DNA of 8,342 nucleotides, from NCBI GenBank assembly GCA_002399975.1, contig DHER01000110.1, positions 302-8,643 on the forward strand. Direction: 5' to 3'. The stretch is from Firmicutes bacterium UBA4845. GTDB taxonomy: Bacteria; Bacillota; Clostridia; Tissierellales; Sedimentibacteraceae. Of this stretch, positions 1-8,100 are shown one piece after another. Under the pieces are notes generated by a model. The model searched no databases and was not told the DNA's origin. It was given only the letters and a program-made list of their open reading frames with translations. The first letter of the stretch is position 1. Every line of letters begins with the position of its first letter. The position numbers and the translations under genes are program-made.

Positions 1-268
1 GAATAAACAGTATTTAGGTTTATAAGTCATTTAAATGTGTTTATTAATAAAAAATATTATATTTCCTTGAAAAAGGAGTAAATGAGTTTAAATTGATACA
101 GATTTATATATATATGTATATATGTGATTTATACGACCAATAACTGAAATACTATTGTCAAAGATAGAGTAATAAATCAATATCTACTTTCACCAGTCAG
201 AAAATAATAACTATCAACCTGTTTGCAGGTCATTGTTAAAAGTGTTTCCAAATCAAGGATATACATGG
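1..268. other. AT-rich non-coding stretch
   Basis: No supported gene. The stretch includes an alternating TA tract (about 105-125) and a small 5-bp hairpin with a 4-base loop (ACCTG/CAGGT, 217-230). One minus-strand frame stays open from the end of the transposase remnant to a TGA at 177-179, shifted relative to the recognisable part. I could not match its residues to the missing transposase C-terminus. The stretch may be decayed mobile-element sequence or ordinary intergenic DNA. Confidence 0.5.
159..166 (-). promoter_or_regulatory. Possible Bacteroidota -7 box
   Basis: The minus strand reads TATCTTTG, an exact match to the Bacteroidota -7 consensus TAnnTTTG. It would drive transcription leftward, out of the window. 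No good -33 TTTG is present about 20 bases upstream, and an 8-base match with six fixed positions is expected by chance in AT-rich DNA. This is a weak candidate only. Confidence 0.18.
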
Positions 269-568
269 CTATGCATCGGAATATCTTTCCTGCCGTGGTA
301 TCTGTATGGTTAAATCCAGAAGAGTATGGATTTTTAGTTCACCCTTATTCTAGCAAAACTTAGCCTAGCAGAATACCGACAAGCACAAATCGACGGTCGT
401 GGAATCGAAAGCATTTACTTTACCTTTTTTCTCAAAATCGTTATTTTCCAGCTTTTGTCTGGCTACTCCGATAAGATAATAAGCAAACTCTCTTTAAGAC
501 AATAGTGTCAAAACTCGTTGAGGTAAGAATTCTACAATTTGAGCATACACTAATTCGCCTTTATTCAT
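269..568 (-). pseudogene. Degenerate, internally deleted IS4-family transposase (DUF4372 / DDE type)
   Basis: One minus-strand frame of 100 codons reads as a broken transposase. It begins at ATG 568 with MNKGELVYAQIVEFLPQRV, the classic DUF4372 N-terminus. A stop (TAA, 494-496) follows after 24 codons. The same frame then resumes with EFAYYLIGVARQ, KGKVNAFDSTTVDLCLSVF, AKF and KGELKIHTLLDL, which match the start of the DDE domain. The Asp of AFDSTT (404-406) corresponds to the first catalytic residue. Further stops lie at 365-367 (where the family usually has Trp), 350-352 and 269-271. Compared with intact relatives as I remember them (roughly 400 residues), about 80 codons between LPQRV and EFAYYL are missing without a net frame change. 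The C-terminal half with the remaining catalytic residues is absent. It cannot encode an active enzyme. Homology rests on pattern recognition, not on a search. Confidence 0.85.
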
Positions 569-704
569 TGTTTCTGTATAAATAAAAAGAACAAAAATAA
601 AAACTAAAATCGTCACGTTGGAAAAAGACCTGCATAATATAGTATATCAATAAATTCAAAGAACATTTTCTGTTTTTTTAATGGACGCTAATGACTGATT
701 CGCA
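569..704 (-). other. Gap between operon end and transposase remnant; possible old IS end
   Basis: This stretch has no gene. It lies between the stop codon of the DUF4998 gene and the ATG of the broken transposase, so it probably holds the former insertion-sequence leader and one of its ends. A candidate end is the segment around 678-700, which on the minus strand contains ATTAGCGTCC and then ATTAAAAAAACAG. I found no convincing inverted partner in 1-268, so the boundary is unproven. The minus strand also has TTTG (within 655-660) before an AT-rich stretch, which could be a decayed transposase promoter. I see no strong hairpin plus T-tract that would serve as a terminator for the operon. Confidence 0.35.
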
Positions 705-1904
705 TTAATTAGTAATTAGTTCAAATTCATGGAAAAACACTTCCTGATTTGGGCCGACATTTCCGACTATTCCAAGTGAAACTGTAGATGGCGCATCTAA
801 AGTAAATTCACATATAGCAACATTATAGTCTCCCTTGAACGTCGAACTTATATCAACAAACGCAAGTGACTCGTTCTCAACATTGGTGATGTCCAATAAT
901 GAAAAGCCATTATTAACCACAAGATATACTTGATTATTTTGAGAGGACATTTTAAAAACAGTTGCTCTGAATGAATAACTTCCAGATGGAAGTGATAGAA
1001 TCTGATAAATTTTCCCGTTTGTGATGCTTGGGACCGGAGTAAAACCTGACCAACCCCACATAACCATACGCCTACCCCAATTGTTATCAACACTTCCTTG
1101 TTTTTCCACAACATCATTCACTATCCAACCCGAAATAGTTCCGGCTCTATTATTCAGCCATAACCCTCTGTTTGTTATTTCAAAAGGTGCTTTGGCATTA
1201 CTTAATTCGGAAGGAAAATCAAATTTTACTTCTTCAACCGCAGTGTAGAAAGTATCAATTGCTGTTGATTTAGGTAGATACAAAGTTCGGTACGCAAAAG
1301 GATAGTCAACATTAAAATCAGCAATCACAGTAGAAGTAACGGTATCAGGGATATAAATTTTTTTAGATTTACTGAAAATATCTTTGTATTCAAGCTCTAT
1401 TCCCAGTTCAGTCTCATCTGCATCATACCATTGCAGGTGAAATTGATTGTTTAACATTTGCTTGCTTTTTAAAGATCGATTTAGTAATGACTTTTGATAA
1501 TTATCACCATAAATATACTCTTCCGTTTCCACTTCCAGCGAAGAGTGGCCATAGTCATCATATGAGATAACTTTAAAGTAACAAGTTGTTTCAATCAGAT
1601 TGTCAATAACTACCTGTATAGTATCGTTGGTAAAGTTGTTTAGTTTAGCAATGGGAACTAGGATGGAATCCTGTTCTCCTTCTTGTGTATAATATACTTT
1701 GCAAGAGGTGACTTTTGGATCAACTATGATCCATTCAAGTAGCGCTTTTTCAAATCCCACATACACTTTCAATGAATCAGGCTTTTGGGGATAGATTTTA
1801 TTTTCATCAATATACTTTGTATAGTCGTCCCATTTGCTGCATGCAGATATAATGAGCGAACAAAGAATGATCATGACAATTAGCCATTTTATTTTCATTT
1901 TCAT
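705..1904 (-). CDS. PUL accessory lipoprotein with DUF4998 and DUF5013 domains
   Basis: Probable surface lipoprotein of 399 residues and last gene of the operon. The signal peptide ends in lipobox ISAC with Cys22, followed by SKWDDYTKYIDENKIYPQKPDSLKVY, which is the characteristic opening of DUF4998 (about 23-220; also LLEWIIVDPKVTSCKVYY). The C-terminal part (about 238-398) resembles DUF5013, with GLWLNNRAGTISGW, SITNGKIYQILSLPSGSYSF and a final beta-strand FFHEFELITN. This domain probably has a galactose-binding-like beta-sandwich. A Trp-rich patch, NWGRRMVMWGWSG (275-287), could form a sugar-binding surface. The start could be Met1 or Met3 (ATGAAAATG); both give a working signal peptide, and I keep the longer one. 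It lies 41 bases after the previous gene. The C-terminus looks natural and not truncated. The stop codon lies close to an insertion-sequence remnant. Inferred role: accessory glycan binding. No enzyme motif is visible. Confidence 0.88.
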   Translation of the reverse strand: MKMKIKWLIVMIILCSLIISACSKWDDYTKYIDENKIYPQKPDSLKVYVGFEKALLEWIIVDPKVTSCKVYYTQEGEQDSILVPIAKLNNFTNDTIQVVIDNLIETTCYFKVISYDDYGHSSLEVETEEYIYGDNYQKSLLNRSLKSKQMLNNQFHLQWYDADETELGIELEYKDIFSKSKKIYIPDTVTSTVIADFNVDYPFAYRTLYLPKSTAIDTFYTAVEEVKFDFPSELSNAKAPFEITNRGLWLNNRAGTISGWIVNDVVEKQGSVDNNWGRRMVMWGWSGFTPVPSITNGKIYQILSLPSGSYSFRATVFKMSSQNNQVYLVVNNGFSLLDITNVENESLAFVDISSTFKGDYNVAICEFTLDAPSTVSLGIVGNVGPNQEVFFHEFELITN

Positions 1905-1945
1905 GTTTTTTTATTTGATTTTACATTTCATTAAACATATTTTAA

Positions 1946-3139
1946 CTATTCCTTGACGTCAGTTCCGTAAAATGCCACCTCCGTTACATAAAAACAATGT
2001 ATCTTAGCCCATGTTTCAGTTACTTTTATCCGTATATAACGTATGTCCTTGGGTATATCAATGGGAAAATTAAATTCGTGTCCATCGGCAATATTTTGAT
2101 TATCTTCATCTGTTTGCTGTCCCATAGGTAACCCCGATGGTTTTTCAATCTCCTCTGTAAGTAAATGAATCCAAGACTCATCAAATATACCATCAGAAGT
2201 AGGATTAGCGCTACCCCAAATCTCGAATTTCCTAATGTTACGGTCATTATAAGCATACATTGAACCACTTCTTTGCCATATCTTAAAACGGCTCAATTTA
2301 GCACCTCCCTCAATTCCCAGATCTATTGTGAAATATTGTGGCCAAACGCCATCAACATCAGTGTGAAAACCGGGTTCGCCAGAATTGCCATTCCAAAGAT
2401 TGGGTAGTACCCAACCCCAGGCATCCTTAACATCACCAGGTAAACGTATTGCTTTATAATTCGATCGATCCAATTGCTTTTCAAACATTGGAACTAGCTT
2501 TTTAACAATTGTATCGGTCATATTTCCCCATCTGTCACTAAGATAGACACCAAAGGTAGTCTCTTCAGTATCAAATCCTCGTATGGAAAAGGTGCCAGAT
2601 TTTTTTTTCGTATAGTTAGTAATTCCGGAATTCCAATACCCTGTGCTGTCAATATAAATAATAGAGATCGCTAGGTTGGCTTCAGTAGGGTTATTAAATG
2701 CTACATACGCCCCTCCCCAATCCCTATCCATTGAAATAGATTTAAATACTGTTTGGAAAGGAGGCTTCAATGGAGTTACTTCAATTTTAACAGGTTTTGA
2801 AGAGACCTCACTTTGGCTTACAGAATAAAGATTGACTATATAAGTTGTACTATCTGCGAAACCATCTATCGTGAGATTGTTTTTATAAGTAGATGCCTTG
2901 ACCTCACGCAAGATTCCGTTTATCATACACTCAGCTTTTACATAAGCAAGATTCTGATCATTTGGTAAATCATATGTCAGTTTCACAGCTCCTGGAAGTG
3001 GTTCAATTAAGATATTAGATACAACTCCAGGTGCTAAAGAATTTTTTGTGATAGGAATTCGTTGATTTTCTTCACTGCATCCAACAATAAAGAGAACAAA
3101 CGTGAATATTATTAAGTAAATTCGTTTAAAAATTTCCAT
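1946..3139 (-). CDS. PUL accessory lipoprotein with DUF4959, DUF5126 and DUF5000 domains
   Basis: Probable surface lipoprotein of 397 residues. The signal peptide has lipobox IVGC with Cys21, followed by SEEN, an acidic stretch of the kind associated with surface export in Bacteroidota. I recognise the usual three-domain order by sequence resemblance. DUF4959, Ig/fibronectin-like, covers about 24-124 (APGVVSNI, PGAVKLTYDLP, TTYIVNLYSV). DUF5126 covers about 125-228 (RDWGGAYVAFNNP, FGVYLSDRWGNMTDT). DUF5000, related to the F5/8 type C (discoidin, galactose-binding-like) fold, covers about 235-394 (AWGWVLPNLWNG, YFTIDLG, RFKIWQRSG, RKFEIWGS, IRYIRIKVTETW, VTEVAFYG). Many exposed-type Trp residues (241, 243, 249, 266) suit carbohydrate contact. 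It occupies the SusE/SusF-like position, 28 bases after susD. Inferred role: capture of glycan at the cell surface. There is no catalytic motif. The coding strand carries an A9 run (2600-2608) at Lys178-180. Confidence 0.9.
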   Translation of the reverse strand: MEIFKRIYLIIFTFVLFIVGCSEENQRIPITKNSLAPGVVSNILIEPLPGAVKLTYDLPNDQNLAYVKAECMINGILREVKASTYKNNLTIDGFADSTTYIVNLYSVSQSEVSSKPVKIEVTPLKPPFQTVFKSISMDRDWGGAYVAFNNPTEANLAISIIYIDSTGYWNSGITNYTKKKSGTFSIRGFDTEETTFGVYLSDRWGNMTDTIVKKLVPMFEKQLDRSNYKAIRLPGDVKDAWGWVLPNLWNGNSGEPGFHTDVDGVWPQYFTIDLGIEGGAKLSRFKIWQRSGSMYAYNDRNIRKFEIWGSANPTSDGIFDESWIHLLTEEIEKPSGLPMGQQTDEDNQNIADGHEFNFPIDIPKDIRYIRIKVTETWAKIHCFYVTEVAFYGTDVKE

Positions 3140-3167
3140 AGTGGTTATTATTTAAATAGTTCATAAA

Positions 3168-5105
3168 CTACCATCCCGGATTCTGATCCAAATTTGGATT
3201 AACCGATAAATTATATTCCCTAATGGGCCATAAATAATCTTTCGAAGTGAAAGAAGTGGTATATATAGTCTTAATCCGATAATATGTTTCGGTCTCTCCC
3301 TGATCGACATCCCATCCTTGTATTGGTTGATTTTGCCACATTTCTTTTGCTCGTTTCCATCTCCTTATATCCCAATATCGGTGCCCTTCATTGGCTAGTT
3401 CAATTAAACGTTCTTGTTGGATGATCTCCCTCAATCCATCCTTTGTTGTATGCTTTTGTTTTTTTGAAGCTTTTGCATAGTTTGGCCAGGCAACTTCGAC
3501 ATTTTCCAATCCAGCTCGGACTCTTACTTTGTTAATATATTCGTATACTTCAACAGAGGGCCCTGATACTTCATTCAATGCTTCGGCATATAGGAGGTAT
3601 AAGTCTGCCAAACGTATCACTGGCCAGGGATAATCAACTACATTATATGCTGCACCAGCACCAGGTAGGATTACATTTTGGTAATGAGCTAATTTTTTAC
3701 AGTAATAACCTGTAGTTGAATAGAATGTTGGAAGTCTTTTCCCTGCTGCCTGGCTCTGTTTTCCACGCACATCCCATTGGTTATCAATATTATACTTCCC
3801 AATGCCGTACCACAACCCAGTGTCGAAAGCCAAATTTGCATAAAAACGTATCTCTCTGTCAAAATGTAATACTGCGGTTTCGGCCCCTTCTTTAATATGG
3901 TATTTGTCAGCTGAAGTTGCTATTTTTGTTTTATATCGATTTGAGTATTTTCCGGAATTTTCCCATTCTTCATCTTCAAAAATAGGAACTCCATTATTAG
4001 TATAAAACATTTCTGCAATTCTAAGTGGGGGAGCTAATAATGATCTTGTACTTTCATTCGCCGTATTAACCGGGTCAAGAAACGTAGTTGACCATCTTTG
4101 TAGTACATCTGATGTGCTATTGGGATTCATCCAAATTACTTCTTTGTTATAGTTATAGTTGTTGTCACATACACTGTTGCGGATACTCATTTGTGTAATA
4201 ATCTCCGAGTTTAATCCTTCTACAAGACTTGGTTTGTATTCGTATAAATGAAAACCTGCCAGATGACAAGTATCAATTGCTTGTTTACAGGCGATGGCGG
4301 CTATTTCCCATTTTTTTACATCGAATGACTGATTAAAGTACTGGACACCATCAGTACTTCTTACAAAAGCAGAATAGTCTGAATTACCATTAAACAATGG
4401 GCTGGCAGCATTGACTAAGATACTTGCTTTTACCGCAAGAGCAATGGGTTTGGTTGTCCGTCCGGTTTCAGTTGCTTCATTTTGAAGTTTTAAGGGAAGA
4501 TCTGGCAGTGCTTCATCTAATAAACTGACAATATAATTGAAACAGTCATCTACAGGTTCACGTTTAGCTTGGACTGCTTCAATACTCGCTGATATCGGAA
4601 GATTTTCTCTTATTAAAGGTATAGGACCATACATCCGAACCAACCAGTAGTGGTAATAAGCTTTCAGAAACTTGACCTCAGCGATCCATCTTTTTCTTTC
4701 CATTGAATCAATTCCAGGCACACTTTCGATTCTTTCTAGGAAAGTGTTACAAACCCGCAATGCAACAAACATACTAGCGTCGCCATCCCAATAATTAAGA
4801 ATAGGATTGGTTACATTCTGGTTTCCTCTGGCTATGTACTCAAACACTGTACTTGTTATAACAGACTGAGGATAGGGCATCCAAAACTCATCACCCGCCA
4901 AGAATACTTGTGTTTCGGGATCTGAATGTTTGGGCATGTAGGAATAGCAGGTGAATAAATATTTTTCAGCCATTGTCCTGTTTGTAAAAGCATTATCGAT
5001 CGTAGCAATATTATCTGGTACAACATCTAGATAATCTGCACATGAACTGTAGGTGAAAATAAAGAAACATCCTACTATTTCGGTAAACAATTTTGTATAT
5101 TTCAT
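3168..5105 (-). CDS. susD-like: SusD-like surface glycan-binding lipoprotein (RagB/SusD family)
   Basis: Surface lipoprotein of 645 residues that acts as the lid and ligand-binding partner of the SusC-like transporter. The N-terminus carries a signal peptide with lipobox YSSC; the lipid-bearing Cys is residue 22 counted from ATG 5105. It is followed by ADYLDVVPDN, the typical SusD mature start. The N-terminal half (to about residue 230) matches the SusD-like N-terminal TPR region, including an ASPLFNGN segment typical of the family. The C-terminal half is the SusD/RagB domain, with RLADLYLLYAEALNEV (YAEALN from about 506) and HRYWDIRRWKRA (W578), ending NPGW. An upstream GTG at 5111 would add two residues. 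I prefer the ATG at 5105 because AAAAAG sits about 6 bases before it and because ATG MKYTK gives a normal signal peptide. Only 12 bases separate it from the susC stop codon, which suggests translational coupling. Ligand identity cannot be read from the sequence. Confidence 0.96.
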   Translation of the reverse strand: MKYTKLFTEIVGCFFIFTYSSCADYLDVVPDNIATIDNAFTNRTMAEKYLFTCYSYMPKHSDPETQVFLAGDEFWMPYPQSVITSTVFEYIARGNQNVTNPILNYWDGDASMFVALRVCNTFLERIESVPGIDSMERKRWIAEVKFLKAYYHYWLVRMYGPIPLIRENLPISASIEAVQAKREPVDDCFNYIVSLLDEALPDLPLKLQNEATETGRTTKPIALAVKASILVNAASPLFNGNSDYSAFVRSTDGVQYFNQSFDVKKWEIAAIACKQAIDTCHLAGFHLYEYKPSLVEGLNSEIITQMSIRNSVCDNNYNYNKEVIWMNPNSTSDVLQRWSTTFLDPVNTANESTRSLLAPPLRIAEMFYTNNGVPIFEDEEWENSGKYSNRYKTKIATSADKYHIKEGAETAVLHFDREIRFYANLAFDTGLWYGIGKYNIDNQWDVRGKQSQAAGKRLPTFYSTTGYYCKKLAHYQNVILPGAGAAYNVVDYPWPVIRLADLYLLYAEALNEVSGPSVEVYEYINKVRVRAGLENVEVAWPNYAKASKKQKHTTKDGLREIIQQERLIELANEGHRYWDIRRWKRAKEMWQNQPIQGWDVDQGETETYYRIKTIYTTSFTSKDYLWPIREYNLSVNPNLDQNPGW

Positions 5106-5117
5106 AATCACTTTTTA

Positions 5118-8100
5118 TTAAAATGATGCGGTAATTCCGATATTATAGGACTTCTGAATGGGATAACCTAAACCATTTCCTCCCATTTCGATGTCCCAAA
5201 GTTTGAATCTACTAAACGAAAGCAGATTGGTTCCATTCAAATATAACCTGATATTGGATAAGTGGAATTTTTCTAACCACTTAAGGGGAGGGGTATAACC
5301 TACTTCCATGGATTTCAATCGGAGGAAAGCTCCGTTCCTCATAAACCAGGTACTATTTGGAGAACTGTTATTATAATTTATTGTTGAGCTCAAACGTGGC
5401 CACAATGCATATAAATCCCGATTATCCTCTGACCAATGGCTGTCTGCATAAGCTTTGAGCAACTGAGTTTCATTATTGAATGGAGAAGTTGAAACAGCAT
5501 CTATCCAAAAACTGGAACGGGCAGAACCTTGAAAAAAACAAGAGAAATCCACATTTTCATATCCAGCAGAAATACCGAAACCATAAATAATTTCTGGATC
5601 GGTAGGATATCCGATAGGTACTGCGTCTGCGTCAGTAATTTTCCCGTCACCGTTTACATCATAGTACTTAATATCCCCAGCCATGTAATTTCCATAACTC
5701 TGTACCGGAGAATTAGCAATTTCTTCCTCATCAATAAACAGACGTTCGGCAATTAATCCTGTTCGTTGGGAAAGCGATAGACCTACATGCTGTCGATAAG
5801 ATTCCTTATATCTTGGTTCTTCGTACACCAAAAATTCACTAGTGGCATAGGTGAAATTACCTCGCGTTTTGATCCAAATAGATTGTCCAATGGTGGTAGT
5901 AAAATCCAAAGATCCATCAATTCCGGACGATTTTGCTTCACCTACATTCGCTCTTTCTACTGTGGTTATCCCCATTGTTGTAGGAATCGAAGCTCTGTCC
6001 ATCAATATGTTGCTTCTGTATTCATTGAAATAATCGGCTTCCAATGTGAGTTTATTCCATAACCCGAGTTCAAAGCCGAGATTGGTTTTTTTAGCTATCT
6101 CCCAGGTAATATCTTCATTAGAATTTCTGGTAATTAATACACCATTAAGTCCATAATAACTATTTGGAAATCCAAAACGAGCTGATCGTCTTGCATTGTT
6201 CATATCCACATTTGAAAGATAGAAAAAGCGGTCGTAGTCACTTCCTATTGCATCGTTTCCTACTAACCCATAGGTCCCTCTAAATTTTAAGTTTGTAATT
6301 GTTTTGACATCCCAAAAGTCTTCATTCGAGAGAGTCCATGCAAAACCAGCCGAAGGGAAAAAACCAAAACGATGAGATTTATGAAAACGTTCACTACCAT
6401 TATATCCAAAATTGAACTCTCCGAAATATTTCCCTTGATAAGAATATGTTGTTCTGCCTGATAATCCTATATTTCTGTGTGGTAAAGATAGTTGGAGGTC
6501 ACCTGCATTTCCGGTTAAAGAGTTACGCATAATGTAAACAAGCATTCCGCTTATTACGTGATCATCATTGAATGTCCGGTTGTAATTAGACATAAGCTCA
6601 ATATAAGTAGACGAACTCACTTCTTTCAATCCTTCATTGTATCCAAGATATTCGGTACCAGTAGTCTCATTTAAGGCTGCTAAAGTATAAGTATCATTAG
6701 TTCTGTCATAAAAACCAATATTATAGTAAAAGGGGTTATAAAAACGGCTTACATCAAAATACGAATAGCGGGAAGTGTTGAATAATGCCCTGATGGATAA
6801 CCCTTTCGTAATAAAAGATAGATCTTGTTTCAACTCGAATTGGGCATCAATTTTGGTGCGTGAGTAATCTTTATACCCTTTTACCATTTCTGCATATGGA
6901 TTGATGTACCTTACATCTTTTCCATAATTCCCAAATAAAATATGATTTGTTAATATATTTGCTTTATCAGATTTATAATAGGGAGGAAACAAGACAGGAT
7001 TACTGTGGACCACTTGGTTATAAACCGCTGTACCGCCGTTAATCGGGCCGGTATAATCGTCTATCACTGTTGACAAACGGAGAGCTGCTTCTGTGGTATT
7101 TGTTAGATTGAAATTTATATTCGACCTAAGTGAGTAGGTCTTCAATTGAATATTACTATTAAAGTTATTCCTTTTATTTACCTTGAGATTGCCATTATCC
7201 TGATTGAATGTTGCTGCCAGGTAATAACGAGCAACTTTCCCTCCTCCGCTGGCATTTAAATTGATTCGCTGTGCACTTGCATAATCCTCAAACATTTCCT
7301 TGTGCCAATCAGTTGAGGGATAAGCGTATGGATTTGTTCCAGCTTGGGTATTGTCAATTTTTGTTAGGGAATATAAAGTTGCTCCTCCTGGATCACGGGT
7401 TAAAATTGCTTCGTTTGCTAATTTCATATAGGTTATGGGATCTGCCAGTTCAATATTCTGAGTTGGAGTAGTAAAAGCATTTTCTACCCGAACGGATATA
7501 TTTAACTTACCTTCTTTTCCCTCTTTTGTAGTAATAGAAATAACTCCATTTGCTCCCCGAGCGCCATAAACAGCAGTGGATGTCGCATCTTTCATTATAG
7601 AAAAATTTTCAATATCATCTGGTTGCATACGTGCTAAATCAGTTCGTGAAACTTCTATTCCATCAATAAGAATCAATGGATCTTTTTTATAACCGAAGGT
7701 CGTGACACCACGAATAAAGAAATCGGCATTATCTGCTCCTGGTTCACCGCTTCTCTGATAAGAAATGATACCTGCAATATTTCCTGCCAACATCGTGGTC
7801 ATATTACTGGAAGAAACCTTCTTTAATTCCTGTGTATTAATACTTGCCACCGACCCCACAAGATCCGTTTTCTTCTGTTTACCGAATCCGATCACCACAA
7901 CCTCTTCCAATTCACTTACGTCTTCTTTTAAAGTAACATTCAATATTGTTTGATTATTTACTTTAATTGTTTGTGTTGCAAAACCAATAAAAGAAAATGT
8001 GAGTTCATCAGTTGACCTCACCTCAATAGCATAACTTCCTTCATTATCGGTAATTACTCCCTTTGTTGATCCCCCTACTGTGATAGTCACTCCGGGCAAT

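Noticed and set aside
105..125. Alternating TA tract as a replication origin or CRISPR-like repeat
   Set aside because: It is a simple low-complexity tract in AT-rich DNA with no iterons, spacers or neighbouring replication or cas genes.
217..230. Hairpin ACCTG-TTTG-CAGGT as an operon terminator
   Set aside because: The stem is only 5 bp, the tail on the minus strand is a mixed A/T stretch and not a T-run, and it lies almost 500 bases past the last stop codon.
848..1248. Open frames at 848-1117 (minus) and 1021-1248 (plus)
   Set aside because: They lie inside the well-supported DUF4998/DUF5013 gene in other frames and have no recognisable protein features.
2026..2268. Minus-strand frame of 80 residues
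   Set aside because: It is a frame shadow of the DUF5000 domain coding sequence.
5625..5660. EF-hand-like loop in SusC as a dockerin or calcium-sensor module
   Set aside because: A single DxNxDG loop is a common part of SusC barrels; there is no second repeat, so it is not a dockerin.
5529..7953. Short plus-strand frames and antisense ORFs across susC (5529-5756, 5787-6062, 5851-6033, 7271-7471, 7765-7953)
   Set aside because: All are antisense to strongly conserved SusC sequence and show no domain, signal peptide or ribosome site.
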